Below are positions 39,842 to 48,838 of a stretch of DNA of 64,000 bases, piece by piece. The DNA comes from Candidatus Rokuibacteriota bacterium (GTDB taxonomy: Bacteria > Methylomirabilota > Methylomirabilia > Rokubacteriales > CSP1-6), in the NCBI GenBank assembly GCA_016188005.1, contig JACPIQ010000007.1, forward strand, positions 1 to 64,000. Direction: 5' to 3'. The stretch's first letter is position 1. Every line of letters starts with the position of its first letter. The notes beneath the pieces are model-generated. The model saw only the letters and a list, made by a program, of their open reading frames with translations. It was not told the origin of the DNA and made no database searches. The position numbers and the translations under genes were made by a program.

Positions 39842-41010
39842 TTCGAGACGTCCCACCGCGCCTGGTCCCAGAGCGGTTCACCCTTGGTGACCTGCCGCGA
39901 GTCGTGGACATGGGGGGCGACGACGTGCTTCAGGGCGATCGCCATGAAGTCGTCCTCCGTGAGGTTCACGTACTCGAGGAAGACGTCGAGGCTTGCCGGC
40001 CGCTTCCCGTCGTGCTTCTCGATGAGCGCCGCCGCGTCCTCCGGCGTGATCCGTCCATTTCTCAAGTCGATGGCCGCGAGATGGTTCGTCCGGCCGTATC
40101 CGCGCTTGATGAACCGCAGGTAGTCCCGCACCCCCTGCATGGCGCACTCGATCTTCTCGTACCCGTACGCGGGGGGCACCCCCTCCACGTCGTTCTCCTG
40201 CCAGCCCAGCTCCCGCTTGATGACCTGGACTTGTGTCTTGACATCCCAGGGCATGTAACTCCCCAGGCAGATCGAGCGGCAGTTGATGGCGCGCAGGTCC
40301 GAAGGCCTCGGGTACGTGAACGGCTCCAGGTCCCGCTCCGTCACCGTGCCGTCGAGCATGCCCACCATGTCCTCAGCCGTGATGCCGAGGTTCACGAACC
40401 GGTTGAACCGCCGCTCATCCACCTCTTCCTCCTGCTGCTCGCCATAACCGTAGTAGCTGGTGTACTCGGCGCTCGGCTCGCCCCAGATCACCAGCGGGAT
40501 CTTGAACTTCACCGCGATGTGCATGGGATACGAGAAGATCCCCGTGTGACAGTGCCAGCAGAAATCGCCCTTCCGCTTGAGACTTTCCAGCATCAGCTTC
40601 TGCACGACCTTCCAGTTGGGCCGGAACTTCAGATAGTCGACCCCCAGCTTCTTGAGGGTGCGGTCGTTGTTCTCCAGTGTTCGCGGCCGCATGAAGCCAT
40701 GGTCGAACGTCACCACGAGCGGCTTGAGCTTGTGGTGGGTCACCAGGTGGTAGAGGGTGAAGGTGCTGTCCTTTCCGCCACTGAAGGGGACGATGCAGTC
40801 GTACGAGTGGCCGCCCCGGTACGCATCGAGGAGCTGGACGAACTCTCGCTCCTTGGCCGCCCAGTCGACCTTCGCCTTCTTGTCCTCGATCTGCCTGCAG
40901 ACGTTGCAGACCCCCTCGCGGTCGAAGAGGATGGTCTCGTGCGTTTCCGGCAGGAGGCACCGCACGCACCTCCGCAAGTCGTTCAGAATCTTCCCGGGCG
41001 CCTTGCTCAT
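39838..41010 (-). CDS. wbuX: N-acetyl sugar amidotransferase (WbuX/WbpG/PseA family)
   Basis: The 390-residue ATP-pyrophosphatase-type enzyme has the P-loop SGGKDS at 77-82 and two Cys pairs that look metal-binding (Cys15/Cys18 and Cys35/Cys38, plus CWHC near 147). Family members convert an acetamido group on a sugar to an acetamidino group using ammonia from the HisH/HisF-like pair that follows. In pseudaminic-acid systems the equivalent is PseA. The ATG at 41010 overlaps the acetyltransferase stop (ATGA). With the PseI- and PseG-like genes nearby, an amidinated nonulosonic acid is the likely product. Confidence 0.87.
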   Translation of the reverse strand: MSKAPGKILNDLRRCVRCLLPETHETILFDREGVCNVCRQIEDKKAKVDWAAKEREFVQLLDAYRGGHSYDCIVPFSGGKDSTFTLYHLVTHHKLKPLVVTFDHGFMRPRTLENNDRTLKKLGVDYLKFRPNWKVVQKLMLESLKRKGDFCWHCHTGIFSYPMHIAVKFKIPLVIWGEPSAEYTSYYGYGEQQEEEVDERRFNRFVNLGITAEDMVGMLDGTVTERDLEPFTYPRPSDLRAINCRSICLGSYMPWDVKTQVQVIKRELGWQENDVEGVPPAYGYEKIECAMQGVRDYLRFIKRGYGRTNHLAAIDLRNGRITPEDAAALIEKHDGKRPASLDVFLEYVNLTEDDFMAIALKHVVAPHVHDSRQVTKGEPLWDQARWDVSK

Positions 41011-41588
41011 CGTGCTTCGTTCCTCCGGTTCGGTCCCGTTTCCGTCTCGCACTCCGCTCTCTCTCGCTCGTTCATCGCCGCCAGGTACACGAGGTCCACG
41101 TATGCCCCCTCGGAGTAGTAGTGCCGCGGCCTCCGCGCCTCCTCGTGGAACCCGGCCTTCTCGAATGCGCGGATCGACCCCAGGTTGGTGCTGTAGCACC
41201 CCGCGGTGAGCTTGTGAAGGTTCAACCGCCGGAACGCGTAGTCGCTCACCAGGCGGATGGCCTCGGTGGCGTACCCGCGTCCCCACACGGACTTGTCGCC
41301 GATCAGAAGTCCGATGTCTCCGAGACGGTGAATCCAGTCGATGGGTCCCAGCTTGATATTTCCCACGTGCTGCTGCGTTCGCCTGTCCACGATGGCGAGA
41401 AAGATGCTGTCCCGACTCCCCTCCAGCGCCCTGACGTACTCGCGCAGCTTGTCCGCCGTGGTCGGGAAGAACCGGCTCTCCGTGTACCGCGTGACCTCCG
41501 GATCGTTCAGCCATCCGCCGTAGGTCTCGCCCGCGTCCGACTGCTGCACGGCCCGAAGGTAGACGCGCTCTCCGACCAGGAAGGCCAT
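41007..41588 (-). CDS. GNAT-family N-acetyltransferase (PseH-like or RimJ/RimL-like)
   Basis: The 193-residue protein has the GNAT core with the acetyl-CoA loop WGRGYATEAIRLVSDYAF near residue 105 and the family ending NLGSIRAFEKAGFHEEARR. In this setting it probably acetylates an amino sugar, the PseH step of pseudaminic acid synthesis, before PseG acts. The RimJ/RimL-like appearance means a protein-acetylating role is possible on sequence alone. ATG 41588 begins the fold directly (MAFLVGERVYLRAV). Overlaps the WbuX gene and lies 23 bases after the class III aminotransferase stop. Confidence 0.75.
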   Translation of the reverse strand: MAFLVGERVYLRAVQQSDAGETYGGWLNDPEVTRYTESRFFPTTADKLREYVRALEGSRDSIFLAIVDRRTQQHVGNIKLGPIDWIHRLGDIGLLIGDKSVWGRGYATEAIRLVSDYAFRRLNLHKLTAGCYSTNLGSIRAFEKAGFHEEARRPRHYYSEGAYVDLVYLAAMNERERAECETETGPNRRNEAR

Positions 41589-41611
41589 CGCCTCTCGGCT
41601 CACGGGTCCCC

Positions 41612-42916
41612 TCACGCTCGACGGAACACTGGTTGGACCGGTGCGCCCTCCAGCATGTCCCTGACCGCGTCGGCCGACACGGCGCGCGCGACGACCTGCA
41701 ACGTCTCGCGACATGCCTCGAGGGTGTGGGATACATCGCCGTCGCTGTGGGCGAACGTCAGGTTGAACCCGGCGAGGAACAGCACTCCCCGCTTCACCAT
41801 CTCCTGCTGGAACAGGCTCCGCAGCTCCAGCGAGTCCTCCCCCCGCGCGTCCTTGAACTGCACGACGGTCCGGGGGGGCAGCCCGAGGCACTGGGTGAAG
41901 CCGGACAGTCCCAGCTCGGCCGCAAGCCCGTTGTACCCATCCTGCAGGATCTTGCCTTGCCGCCACAGGTGCGGGATCACCGCCTGCGATCGCATCTTCT
42001 CGAGTGTCGCCAGGGTGGCGGCCAGCGCGAGGGCATCCCCGCCGAAGGTGAACGAGAAGAACACCTCCTCGAAGACCTCCATGAGATCGCGTCGACCGAC
42101 GACGGCGGCGACCGGGTAACCGTTCCCCATCGCCTTCCCGAAACAGGCCAGATCGGGGGTCACGCCGAAATACGTCTGGGCGCCGCCCAGCGCGATCCGA
42201 AACCCGGTGACGATCTCATCGAAGATCAGCACCGCACCCGCCCGGTGGGTGAGCTCGCGGACACGGGCGAGAAACCCCGGTTTGGGATCGACCACTCCGA
42301 TAGGCTCCATCACGACACACGCGATCCCGTCTCTCTCTTCTGCGAGGATCCGCTCGAGCGCCTCGGCGTCGTTGTAGGGGAACGTGAGCGTCAGACGGCG
42401 GACCGCCTCGGGAACTCCCTTGTTGCGGGTGGTGGTGCCGATGTACCAGTCCTGCCAGCCGTGATACCCGCAGCAGACCACCAGCTCCCGGCCGGTGTAG
42501 GCCCGTGCCGCCCTGACGGCCCCCGCGGTCGCGTCCGACCCGTTCTTGCCGAATCGCACCATCTCGGCACAGGGCACCAGCTCGGTCAGGAGCGCCGCGA
42601 CCTCCACCTCGAGGGGATGAGGAAGGGAGAAGAGTGTCCCCTCCGCGATCTGACGGCCGACGCTGGCGCTGACATCCGGATCGTTGTGTCCGAGGATGAT
42701 GGCCCCCAACGACGACACGTAGTCGACGTACTCGTTCCCGTCGACGTCCCAGACGTGGCTCCCGCTCCCGCGTTGCAGGAACGCCGGCGATACCCCCTGG
42801 ACGAACTGCGAGGGCGCTTTGCTGAACGTCTGGCTGCAGCCGGGAATCAGCTGCCGGGCCCGTTCCAGGTAGGCCTGGGATCGTGCGAGGGACACCTTAC
42901 CGGATCTGAGTGTCAT
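41612..42916 (-). CDS. Class III aminotransferase, glutamate-1-semialdehyde-aminomutase-like
   Basis: This 434-residue PLP enzyme of the HemL group has MVRFGKNGSDATAGAVRAAR near 118, FDEIVTGFR near 225 and the PLP lysine in CFGKAMGNGYP near 260. HemL itself serves tetrapyrrole synthesis, but HemL-like enzymes are also found beside SpsF/NeuB genes in surface sugar loci, where they act on sugars. Here it overlaps the SpsF-like gene by 20 bases, which supports a sugar role. The exact substrate is unknown. Confidence 0.78.
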   Translation of the reverse strand: MTLRSGKVSLARSQAYLERARQLIPGCSQTFSKAPSQFVQGVSPAFLQRGSGSHVWDVDGNEYVDYVSSLGAIILGHNDPDVSASVGRQIAEGTLFSLPHPLEVEVAALLTELVPCAEMVRFGKNGSDATAGAVRAARAYTGRELVVCCGYHGWQDWYIGTTTRNKGVPEAVRRLTLTFPYNDAEALERILAEERDGIACVVMEPIGVVDPKPGFLARVRELTHRAGAVLIFDEIVTGFRIALGGAQTYFGVTPDLACFGKAMGNGYPVAAVVGRRDLMEVFEEVFFSFTFGGDALALAATLATLEKMRSQAVIPHLWRQGKILQDGYNGLAAELGLSGFTQCLGLPPRTVVQFKDARGEDSLELRSLFQQEMVKRGVLFLAGFNLTFAHSDGDVSHTLEACRETLQVVARAVSADAVRDMLEGAPVQPVFRRA

Positions 42917-43682
42917 CGTGACCTCGCGCGGGCGCGCCGGCGCGCGCCGCAGTGTTCGTGCATGGCCCGCAGGCGTCGCGCCGGTCCTTGTGACGGGCCA
43001 GCGAGGGCTCGCGCTCGAGCAAGTCGAGGACTTCCTCCATCCCGAACCTCTCGCATCCGATCAGGCGGTACACCCCCCGGACGAACTCGAGATCCTCGGG
43101 TTCGTCGACCGTCCACCGGTGCGAGGACAGATCCTCGGAGTGCTCGACGTTCGAGATCCGGAACGTCCCCGGAGTCCCCCAGATGTACGGCGTCACGTGC
43201 TCCCGCTCGGCCGGCTCCCGCGCGTGCGTCCACGCCTGCTCGAGCGCTCCGAACGAGAAGACCTCGGTGTCGAGGCCGTCCGGGTAGGTGGGGGGATGGA
43301 CGTTGGACACGTAATCGGTCTGCCCCTCTCGGAACCGTGCGAGGACCAGGCCGCTCACGGCCGGATCGAGCAGCGGGCAGTCGGCGGTCAGACGCACCAC
43401 GACGGCCGCCCTGGCGTCGCGAGCCGCTCGGTAGTACCGATCGAGCACGTCCGCTTCGCTCCCTGCGAACCAGCCGACTCCGTTGGCGCGCGCCACGTCG
43501 ATCACCGCCTGATCTCGAGCGTGCACGCTGGTCGCCACCACCACCGCATCGACCCCCGGGATCCGGGTCGCCCGGGCGATCACGCGGGCCAGCAGTGGCA
43601 GACCGCCGACGTCGGCCAGGACCTTCGCGGGCAGACGCGTGGAGCCGATCCGCGCCTGCAGGATCGCCACCACCCGGCTCAC
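42897..43682 (-). CDS. SpsF-like cytidylyltransferase
   Basis: This 261-residue nucleotidyltransferase begins with VAILQARIGSTRLPAKVL, the SpsF/CTP-transferase signature. It also has VVRLTADCPLLDP near 100 and an ending (RWTVDEPEDLEFV) typical of the family. It probably activates a nonulosonic acid or related sugar as the CMP derivative. The GTG at 43682 overlaps the oxidoreductase stop (GTGA). The C-terminal 35 residues form a polar tail that reads through the overlap with the next gene. The classical CMP-sugar synthetase NeuA/PseF is not visible in the window. Confidence 0.82.
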   Translation of the reverse strand: MSRVVAILQARIGSTRLPAKVLADVGGLPLLARVIARATRIPGVDAVVVATSVHARDQAVIDVARANGVGWFAGSEADVLDRYYRAARDARAAVVVRLTADCPLLDPAVSGLVLARFREGQTDYVSNVHPPTYPDGLDTEVFSFGALEQAWTHAREPAEREHVTPYIWGTPGTFRISNVEHSEDLSSHRWTVDEPEDLEFVRGVYRLIGCERFGMEEVLDLLEREPSLARHKDRRDACGPCTNTAARAGAPARGHDDTQIR

Positions 43683-44686
43683 ACCTTGATCTCCACACCC
43701 AGCCGCGCCGAGTCCCTCGCGGCCACGAGGATCTCGACCGCGCGTCGGCCTTCCTCGCCAGGGACCCGCGGCGGCTCGCGCCGCGCCACGCACGCGAGGA
43801 AATGACGCATCTCCTCCACGAACGCCTCGTTGGGATCGCTTCCTTCCGCGAGCACGAGGCAGCGGCCGTCCTCTTGCCACCACCGGAGGGCCCCGCGGAA
43901 CTCCAGGTGCAGAGTGCCGCGGGTTCCGATGACTCGGAGTTCGTGAACGTACGTCCGCTGCAGGCAGTCCGCGTGGAGGGTGGCGAGGGCACCGCTCTGG
44001 AGCCGCAACGTCAGGATCGCGGTGTCCTCGGCTTCGATCGCGAGGTCCCCGAGGCGGCCCGTCACGGCGTACACCGACTGGATCTCGCCGGCCAGCCAGC
44101 GGACATAGTCGATCTGGTGAGACGTCATGTCGAGCAGGACCCCGCCGCCCTGATCCGCCCGCGACGTGTACACCAGGCGGTAATCCCGCCCGGGACGCCA
44201 GTCGGGCAGGTACTGTCCGACCTGGCCCCGGACCGCCACGACGCGGCCGATCGCACCCTCTTCGATCACGCGCCTCATCTGCTGGAGCGGCGCGCTGTAC
44301 CGGTAGTTGTAGCCAACCAGGAGTGTCCGGCCCCGGCGCCTGGCGGCGTCGAGGAGCTCCTCCACCCCGGTCAGCTCGCACGCCAGCGGCTTCTCGATGA
44401 AGACGTCGGCCCCCGCTTCCACGCACTCGAACGCGGTGGACACGTGCAGGCTCGGCGGTGTACAGACGAGCGCCGCGTCGGGCCGGCTGGTCAGGGCCTG
44501 GTCGATGGACCGATACGTCACCACACCGAACTCCTCGGCCGCCGCCCGCGCCCGCTCCGGGTCCGGATCACACACCGCGACCTCGCCGCTGTCGAGGGCC
44601 ACGAGGTTGCCCGTGTGCCGGCGCCCGATCGATCCAAATCCGATCACCAGCGCGCGCATGCCGGCCGCGGGGGTGGCGCCGCTCAT
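43679..44686 (-). CDS. Gfo/Idh/MocA-family sugar dehydrogenase
   Basis: The 335-residue NAD(P)-dependent oxidoreductase has the Rossmann motif VIGFGSIGRRHTGNL near residue 13. The EKPLACEL catalytic Lys region lies near 100 and a C-terminal barrel contains DMTSHQIDYVRWL. It could oxidise a UDP-sugar or an inositol-type ring. The ATG at 44686 overlaps the PseI-like gene stop (ATGA); a GTG 18 bases upstream is less likely. Part of the run with SpsF-, HemL- and PseI-like genes. Confidence 0.82.
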   Translation of the reverse strand: MSGATPAAGMRALVIGFGSIGRRHTGNLVALDSGEVAVCDPDPERARAAAEEFGVVTYRSIDQALTSRPDAALVCTPPSLHVSTAFECVEAGADVFIEKPLACELTGVEELLDAARRRGRTLLVGYNYRYSAPLQQMRRVIEEGAIGRVVAVRGQVGQYLPDWRPGRDYRLVYTSRADQGGGVLLDMTSHQIDYVRWLAGEIQSVYAVTGRLGDLAIEAEDTAILTLRLQSGALATLHADCLQRTYVHELRVIGTRGTLHLEFRGALRWWQEDGRCLVLAEGSDPNEAFVEEMRHFLACVARREPPRVPGEEGRRAVEILVAARDSARLGVEIKV

Positions 44687-45747
44687 CCGCTCACCAGCTC
44701 CCACCTCAGGGGTGTGCCACAGGGGATGTCTCGCGCCGCCCGGCGTCCCAGCACCTCCTCGAGGTGCTTCGGGGCCAGGCCGTCGCCCGGCCGGATCGAG
44801 CGGACGTTCTCCCGCGTGAAGGGCTCGCCCGCCTTCGTGTCCGCGACGACGAAGAGGGAGCGTCGGAAGATCCGGTTCTCCTTCTCGTGGAGGGTTGGAC
44901 CGTAGACCACGCTCCCCAGCGCCCGCTCCACGCGCCGCGCGCTCCGGACCAGCTCGGCCATCTCCGCCGGCTCCATGGAGAATCCCGCGTCCGGACCGGG
45001 CGTGCTCCGGGAGAGGACGAGGTGCTTCTCGATGAGTGAGGCGCCCAGGGACACTGCGGCGATCGCGACGTCGTGACCGAGGGTGTGGTCAGATAGCCCG
45101 AACGGGACGCCGAACGTCTCCCCCAGGTGCCCCATGGTGAGGAGGTTCATCTCCTCGGGCGGCGCAGGGTAGGCGCTGGTGCACTTCAGCAACGCCAGCT
45201 CGGAGACACCGACCGACCGCAGGACACGGACCGCCTCGTCGATCTCGGCCAGCGTGGCCATCCCCGTCGACATGATCACCGGCTTGCCCGTCTGTCCGAT
45301 CCTCCGGACCAGCTCGAGATCCACCACCTCGAACGAGGCGATCTTGTACGCCGGCACCTCCAGCGACTCGAGGAATTCGACCGCGGACGCATCGAACGGC
45401 GTGGAGAAGAGGTCCAGGCCGAGGCCATCGGCGATCCGCTTCAGCTTCGGCTGCCACTCCCACGGCGTGTAGGCCTCCTCATACAGCCGGTACAGTGTCC
45501 GGCCGGCCCACATGCTGCTGGCGGGGATCTGGAAGGGAGGCGCATCACAGTCGATGGTCAGGGTGTCGGCGGTGTACGTCTGCAGCTTCACCGCGTCCAC
45601 GCCCGCGGCCTTCGCCTCGTGAAGGATCCGGACCGCCGCGTCGAAGTCGTGATTGTGGTTGCCCGACATCTCAGCCACGATATAGGCAGGCCGGCCGCGG
45701 CCGATCAGGCGGTCCTTGATCTTGATGCACGGCCCAACGGATGCCAT
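44683..45747 (-). CDS. pseI: Pseudaminic acid synthase-like (PseI/NeuB family)
   Basis: The 354-residue nonulosonic acid synthase condenses phosphoenolpyruvate with a six-carbon diamino sugar. The sequence tracks Campylobacter PseI closely: AYIVAEMSGNHNHDFDAAV, AVKLQTYTADT, EEAYTPWEW, STPFDASAVEFLESLEVPAY, LLKCTSAYPAPPEEMNL, GLSDHTLGHD and IEKHLVLSRSTPGPD. A C-terminal SAF (antifreeze-like) domain (about 290-354) carries RSIRPGDGL. The product would be a pseudaminic- or legionaminic-type acid. The ATG is at 45747, 14 bases after the PseG-like gene. Confidence 0.88.
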   Translation of the reverse strand: MASVGPCIKIKDRLIGRGRPAYIVAEMSGNHNHDFDAAVRILHEAKAAGVDAVKLQTYTADTLTIDCDAPPFQIPASSMWAGRTLYRLYEEAYTPWEWQPKLKRIADGLGLDLFSTPFDASAVEFLESLEVPAYKIASFEVVDLELVRRIGQTGKPVIMSTGMATLAEIDEAVRVLRSVGVSELALLKCTSAYPAPPEEMNLLTMGHLGETFGVPFGLSDHTLGHDVAIAAVSLGASLIEKHLVLSRSTPGPDAGFSMEPAEMAELVRSARRVERALGSVVYGPTLHEKENRIFRRSLFVVADTKAGEPFTRENVRSIRPGDGLAPKHLEEVLGRRAARDIPCGTPLRWELVSG

Positions 45748-45761
45748 GACGCTCCCCTGGC

Positions 45762-46910
45762 TCAGCTTCCCCGCCGTTGGGCCACGCGTGCCGGCGGCCC
45801 GGCGCCGAGCGCCGCCAGGACGCGATCGGTGCCGCGGCCATCGACGACCGCTCGGCCGCGCGCGCTCATCTCGGCCCTCCTGGGACCGTTCCGGAGGAGC
45901 GCACCCAGCTGGGTCGCGATGGTCCCGACCTCGAGAGCTCGAAACCACCCCAGGTCGACTGCCACGCCGAGCCGCTCGAGCCCGGCCGCGATGCGGCGCT
46001 GGTTCTCTGCAACGGTGACGGCGGCGATCGGAACCCCCAGATACGCAAGCTCCCAGCAGGTGCTCCCGCCCGCGGTGATCGCGACGTCGGCGGTGGCCAT
46101 CAGGGGACGCGGATCGACCACGTCGTGCAGGACCGTGAAGCCGCGCCGCCCGGCCCTCCGGCTCGCCTCGGCGGCCAGGCGCACGGTCTCCACGTGGCGG
46201 CTCACCGGGCCCATGAGAATCGTCGCCTCGAGGTTCGGGAGATCCACCAGGTCAAGCGCTCGCACCACCGTCAGCGTGACCTGCTCGGGGTCTGCCCCCC
46301 CCAGCGTCACCAGGATGCGGCGCCCGACGGACGCGACGTCTCTCGCCGGAGGTGGGTCGGCTCGAAACTCGCGGCGCAGCAAGGCGTGCCGCGGACCGAG
46401 CAGGCGGACGGTGTCGGGCGCGCAGCGGTACTCGAGCTGTTCCGCGAACACGTTCTGATTCAGGAGCACGTCGGCGTCGTAGGAGGGGTGGTGGGCGTAG
46501 TCGTCGATGACGAGCAGCCGCGCCGGCGTCGAGCGCCGGAGACCGCGCTGATACGCCGGGCCGAAGTCGTACCCATCGAGAACCACCCAGCCATGGCGCC
46601 CGCCTCGTACGGACTCCGCCGTCCGCGCGAGCCCTCCGTCTCGCAGGTCCGCCTCCGTCAGGCTCACGACGTCCGCCCCGCGCGCCCGGATCCGCTCCAG
46701 GAGCGTCGCGGAGCGGCAGGCCGTGATGATCGTGGCACAGCTCCCGCGCTCGACACACGCCTCCGCCAGCGCCAGGCTCCGCATGAGATGCCCCACGCCG
46801 ATCCGCGAGTCGGCATCGACGCGGAAGGCGATGCCGTTCCGGGTCAGGCCCGCGGCCTCGGCCTCCGCGGCCACCCGCCGCGACTGTTCCAGCAGCCTGT
46901 CGCCCGTCAT
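45762..46910 (-). CDS. pseG: PseG-like UDP-2,4-diacetamido-2,4,6-trideoxy-altropyranose hydrolase
   Basis: This 382-residue GT-B-like hydrolase has the N-terminal FRVDADSRIGVGHLMRSLAL (catalytic-type His in GVGH), VLDGYDFGP, LVIDDYAHHPSYDADVLLNQ and TLGGADPEQVTLTVV, and a nucleotide-binding TAGGSTCWELAYLGVP near 280. PseG removes UDP to give the free sugar used by PseI. About 25 extra residues precede the usual PseG start. It lies between the Wzz-like gene (22 bases) and pseI. Confidence 0.85.
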   Translation of the reverse strand: MTGDRLLEQSRRVAAEAEAAGLTRNGIAFRVDADSRIGVGHLMRSLALAEACVERGSCATIITACRSATLLERIRARGADVVSLTEADLRDGGLARTAESVRGGRHGWVVLDGYDFGPAYQRGLRRSTPARLLVIDDYAHHPSYDADVLLNQNVFAEQLEYRCAPDTVRLLGPRHALLRREFRADPPPARDVASVGRRILVTLGGADPEQVTLTVVRALDLVDLPNLEATILMGPVSRHVETVRLAAEASRRAGRRGFTVLHDVVDPRPLMATADVAITAGGSTCWELAYLGVPIAAVTVAENQRRIAAGLERLGVAVDLGWFRALEVGTIATQLGALLRNGPRRAEMSARGRAVVDGRGTDRVLAALGAGPPARVAQRRGS

Positions 46911-46932
46911 GAGCGCACCCCGGTCGCCCCCC

Positions 46933-48087
46933 TCAGGCGGCCCGGGCCCGGGAGGATGCCCTCCGCACGTAGTCGATGAACAGGGCCAGCACGCTCGAGA
47001 CCAGCAACCCGGCCACCCCGGCGATCGCGACGTTGACCAGCGTCTTCGGGCGCGAGTGCTTCACGGCGGGCATCGCCTCGTCCAGCACCTGCACAACCGG
47101 GAGGTCCTTCGCCTCGGTGATCTTCACCTGCTCGTACTGCCCCGTGAGCAGCGTCACCACGGTCTCGAGCATCTTCACGTCCCGCGTCAAGCGGGCCAGC
47201 TGCAGTCCCAGCTGGGGCACCCGCGCGAACGGCAGCGACATGTCGGCCGACCGGCCGGGCCGCGCCTCGCCGTGCTCGATTCGCTGGAGCTGTCGCCGCT
47301 GCTCCTCGATCCGCCGGCGAAGCGTCATCACCTCCGGATTGCTCTCCGTGGCGAAGCTCCGGATCACCTGCAGCTGGACCTCCGCGGCCATGATCTCGCC
47401 CCGCAGGCGCGCGCCCGCCTCGATCGTTCCCCGGGCCTGATCGGGCAAGACGATGGCGCTGTTCTTCTCCTGGAAGCGGCGCAGCTGCTCCTCCCCGTCC
47501 GCGAGCTCCTTCTTGGAGCTGGCGAGCTGGTGCTCGATGAACGTCCGCTGGCGGCTGGCGTCGCCGCTTCCGAACTGCAGCAGCAGACGATCCAGCTCGG
47601 CCGCGTACTCGTTGGCGAGGCGCGCCGCCATCTGGGCATCGGTGTCCTCCACGGTGATGGCGAGCACACCCTCCCGCGTGGTCTCGATCCGCGTGGCGCC
47701 ACGGAGGGCTTGCACCGCCAGGCTCGACTCCGGGACCCCGTAATGCCGCTGCAGCTCGAGACGGTCGACGAGCAGCCGAGCCAGCTTCCGGCTCTTCAGC
47801 ACGCTGATCATCATGTCACGACCCGGCGTGAGCGACGGCAGCGACAGCCCGGTCACGGATTGAGCGAGGGTGGACACGGCAAGGTTCGAGAGCGCTCCGC
47901 CGCTCGTGCTCTCCCGCGGCCCCAGAAGGGTCGCCGTCGACTCGTAGACTTTCGGCGTTCTCAGCGAGACGACACCGGTGACAACGACCGCCAGCACGCA
48001 CAGGCCCACGATCATCCAGCCGTACCGCCAGAGGACCGCCACGTAGCCGAGCAGGTCCAGCTCATCGTCGGCGTGGCCGGTCTTCAC
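46933..48087 (-). CDS. Wzz/GNVR-type chain-length regulator or polysaccharide co-polymerase
   Basis: The 384-residue inner-membrane protein has a transmembrane helix at about 24-44, a large periplasmic region with long coiled coils (about 170-300), a GNVR-like patch and a second helix (about 350-375). The cytoplasmic tail is short and has no tyrosine kinase domain. Such proteins control the length of O-antigen or capsule chains together with the polymerase. It lies between the YdcF-like gene (40 bases) and pseG (22 bases). Confidence 0.85.
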   Translation of the reverse strand: MKTGHADDELDLLGYVAVLWRYGWMIVGLCVLAVVVTGVVSLRTPKVYESTATLLGPRESTSGGALSNLAVSTLAQSVTGLSLPSLTPGRDMMISVLKSRKLARLLVDRLELQRHYGVPESSLAVQALRGATRIETTREGVLAITVEDTDAQMAARLANEYAAELDRLLLQFGSGDASRQRTFIEHQLASSKKELADGEEQLRRFQEKNSAIVLPDQARGTIEAGARLRGEIMAAEVQLQVIRSFATESNPEVMTLRRRIEEQRRQLQRIEHGEARPGRSADMSLPFARVPQLGLQLARLTRDVKMLETVVTLLTGQYEQVKITEAKDLPVVQVLDEAMPAVKHSRPKTLVNVAIAGVAGLLVSSVLALFIDYVRRASSRARAA

Positions 48088-48127
48088 CGCGTCACCTCAC
48101 CGTCAGGGCTCCGCATGCCTCCTCCGC

Positions 48128-48838
48128 TCAATACCCGACCAGCCACCAGTTCAGGAGCTTCTGGTACTCGAACACCACCCTGCGGACATCGTCCCGCCGG
48201 CGCCACCAGTCCTGCGGATCGAAGCTGTCATACGGCGTCCCGTACACGATCCCGCGGGCTTTCCCCTCCGAATGCGCGTCGAACATCAGCCGGATCCGCC
48301 GCGTGTGGAACTTCGAGCTCACCAGGATGATGGTCCGGAGGTTGCGCTGCTCGGCCAGCGTCAGCAGCTGGCGAACCCCGTCCTCGGTGTTCCGGCTCGC
48401 CCGCGGAAGGACCTCGACGCTCCCGCCGGGAACACCGAGCTGCACGGCGACGTGTCGCTCCATCTCCGACGGCGTCGAGATCTCGACGCCGAGGGCCCGC
48501 AGCCGCTCGAATCCCGGAGGCACGGTATCCCGATCGACCACCAGCACCCTCCCGTAGCCGTTGCGAAAGAGCTCGGCCGCCGCCAGCACTCGCGCCGGAA
48601 ACCCGCCTGCGAACACGAAGATCGCGTCGGCCCGCTCGAGGCGATCCTCCACGCTGAGGTACGCTGCCAGCCGCACGGCAAGCGGCCGGGAGATCCCGCT
48701 CGCCCAGGCAGCGCCCACGAGCAGGAGCAGAGCCGCACCGATCCCCAGTACGGAGCGCCAGGACCGGTGGCGCCTGCCGACGCCGCTGCCCCTCCCTGCG
48801 CTAGTACCGCTCGCCCATCCGGCGTAGCTGGGCCACAC
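48128..48838 (-). CDS. YdcF-like (DUF218) membrane-anchored protein
   Basis: The 236-residue protein has one N-terminal transmembrane helix (about 29-48) and a DUF218 domain (about 65-225). The domain shows DAIFVFAGGFPAR, a RVLVVDRDT segment, RNTEDGVRQLL and VSSKFHTRRIRLMF. DUF218 proteins (SanA/ElyC/YdcF) affect envelope or carrier-lipid metabolism, and they recur in exopolysaccharide loci. The GTG at 48838 overlaps the end of the dehydratase gene by 38 bases, a larger overlap than elsewhere in the locus, so a later start is possible. Confidence 0.8.
   Translation of the reverse strand: MWPSYAGWASGTSAGRGSGVGRRHRSWRSVLGIGAALLLLVGAAWASGISRPLAVRLAAYLSVEDRLERADAIFVFAGGFPARVLAAAELFRNGYGRVLVVDRDTVPPGFERLRALGVEISTPSEMERHVAVQLGVPGGSVEVLPRASRNTEDGVRQLLTLAEQRNLRTIILVSSKFHTRRIRLMFDAHSEGKARGIVYGTPYDSFDPQDWWRRRDDVRRVVFEYQKLLNWWLVGY

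Noticed and set aside
41612-42916. hemL, heme biosynthesis
   Set aside because: The gene overlaps an SpsF-like sugar cytidylyltransferase gene and lies within a glycan locus; a sugar role is more likely.
41633-44905. Plus-strand open frame of 1090 codons, the longest in the window
   Set aside because: It runs antisense through three genes with recognisable catalytic motifs (HemL-like, SpsF-like, Gfo/Idh). It is a GC artefact.
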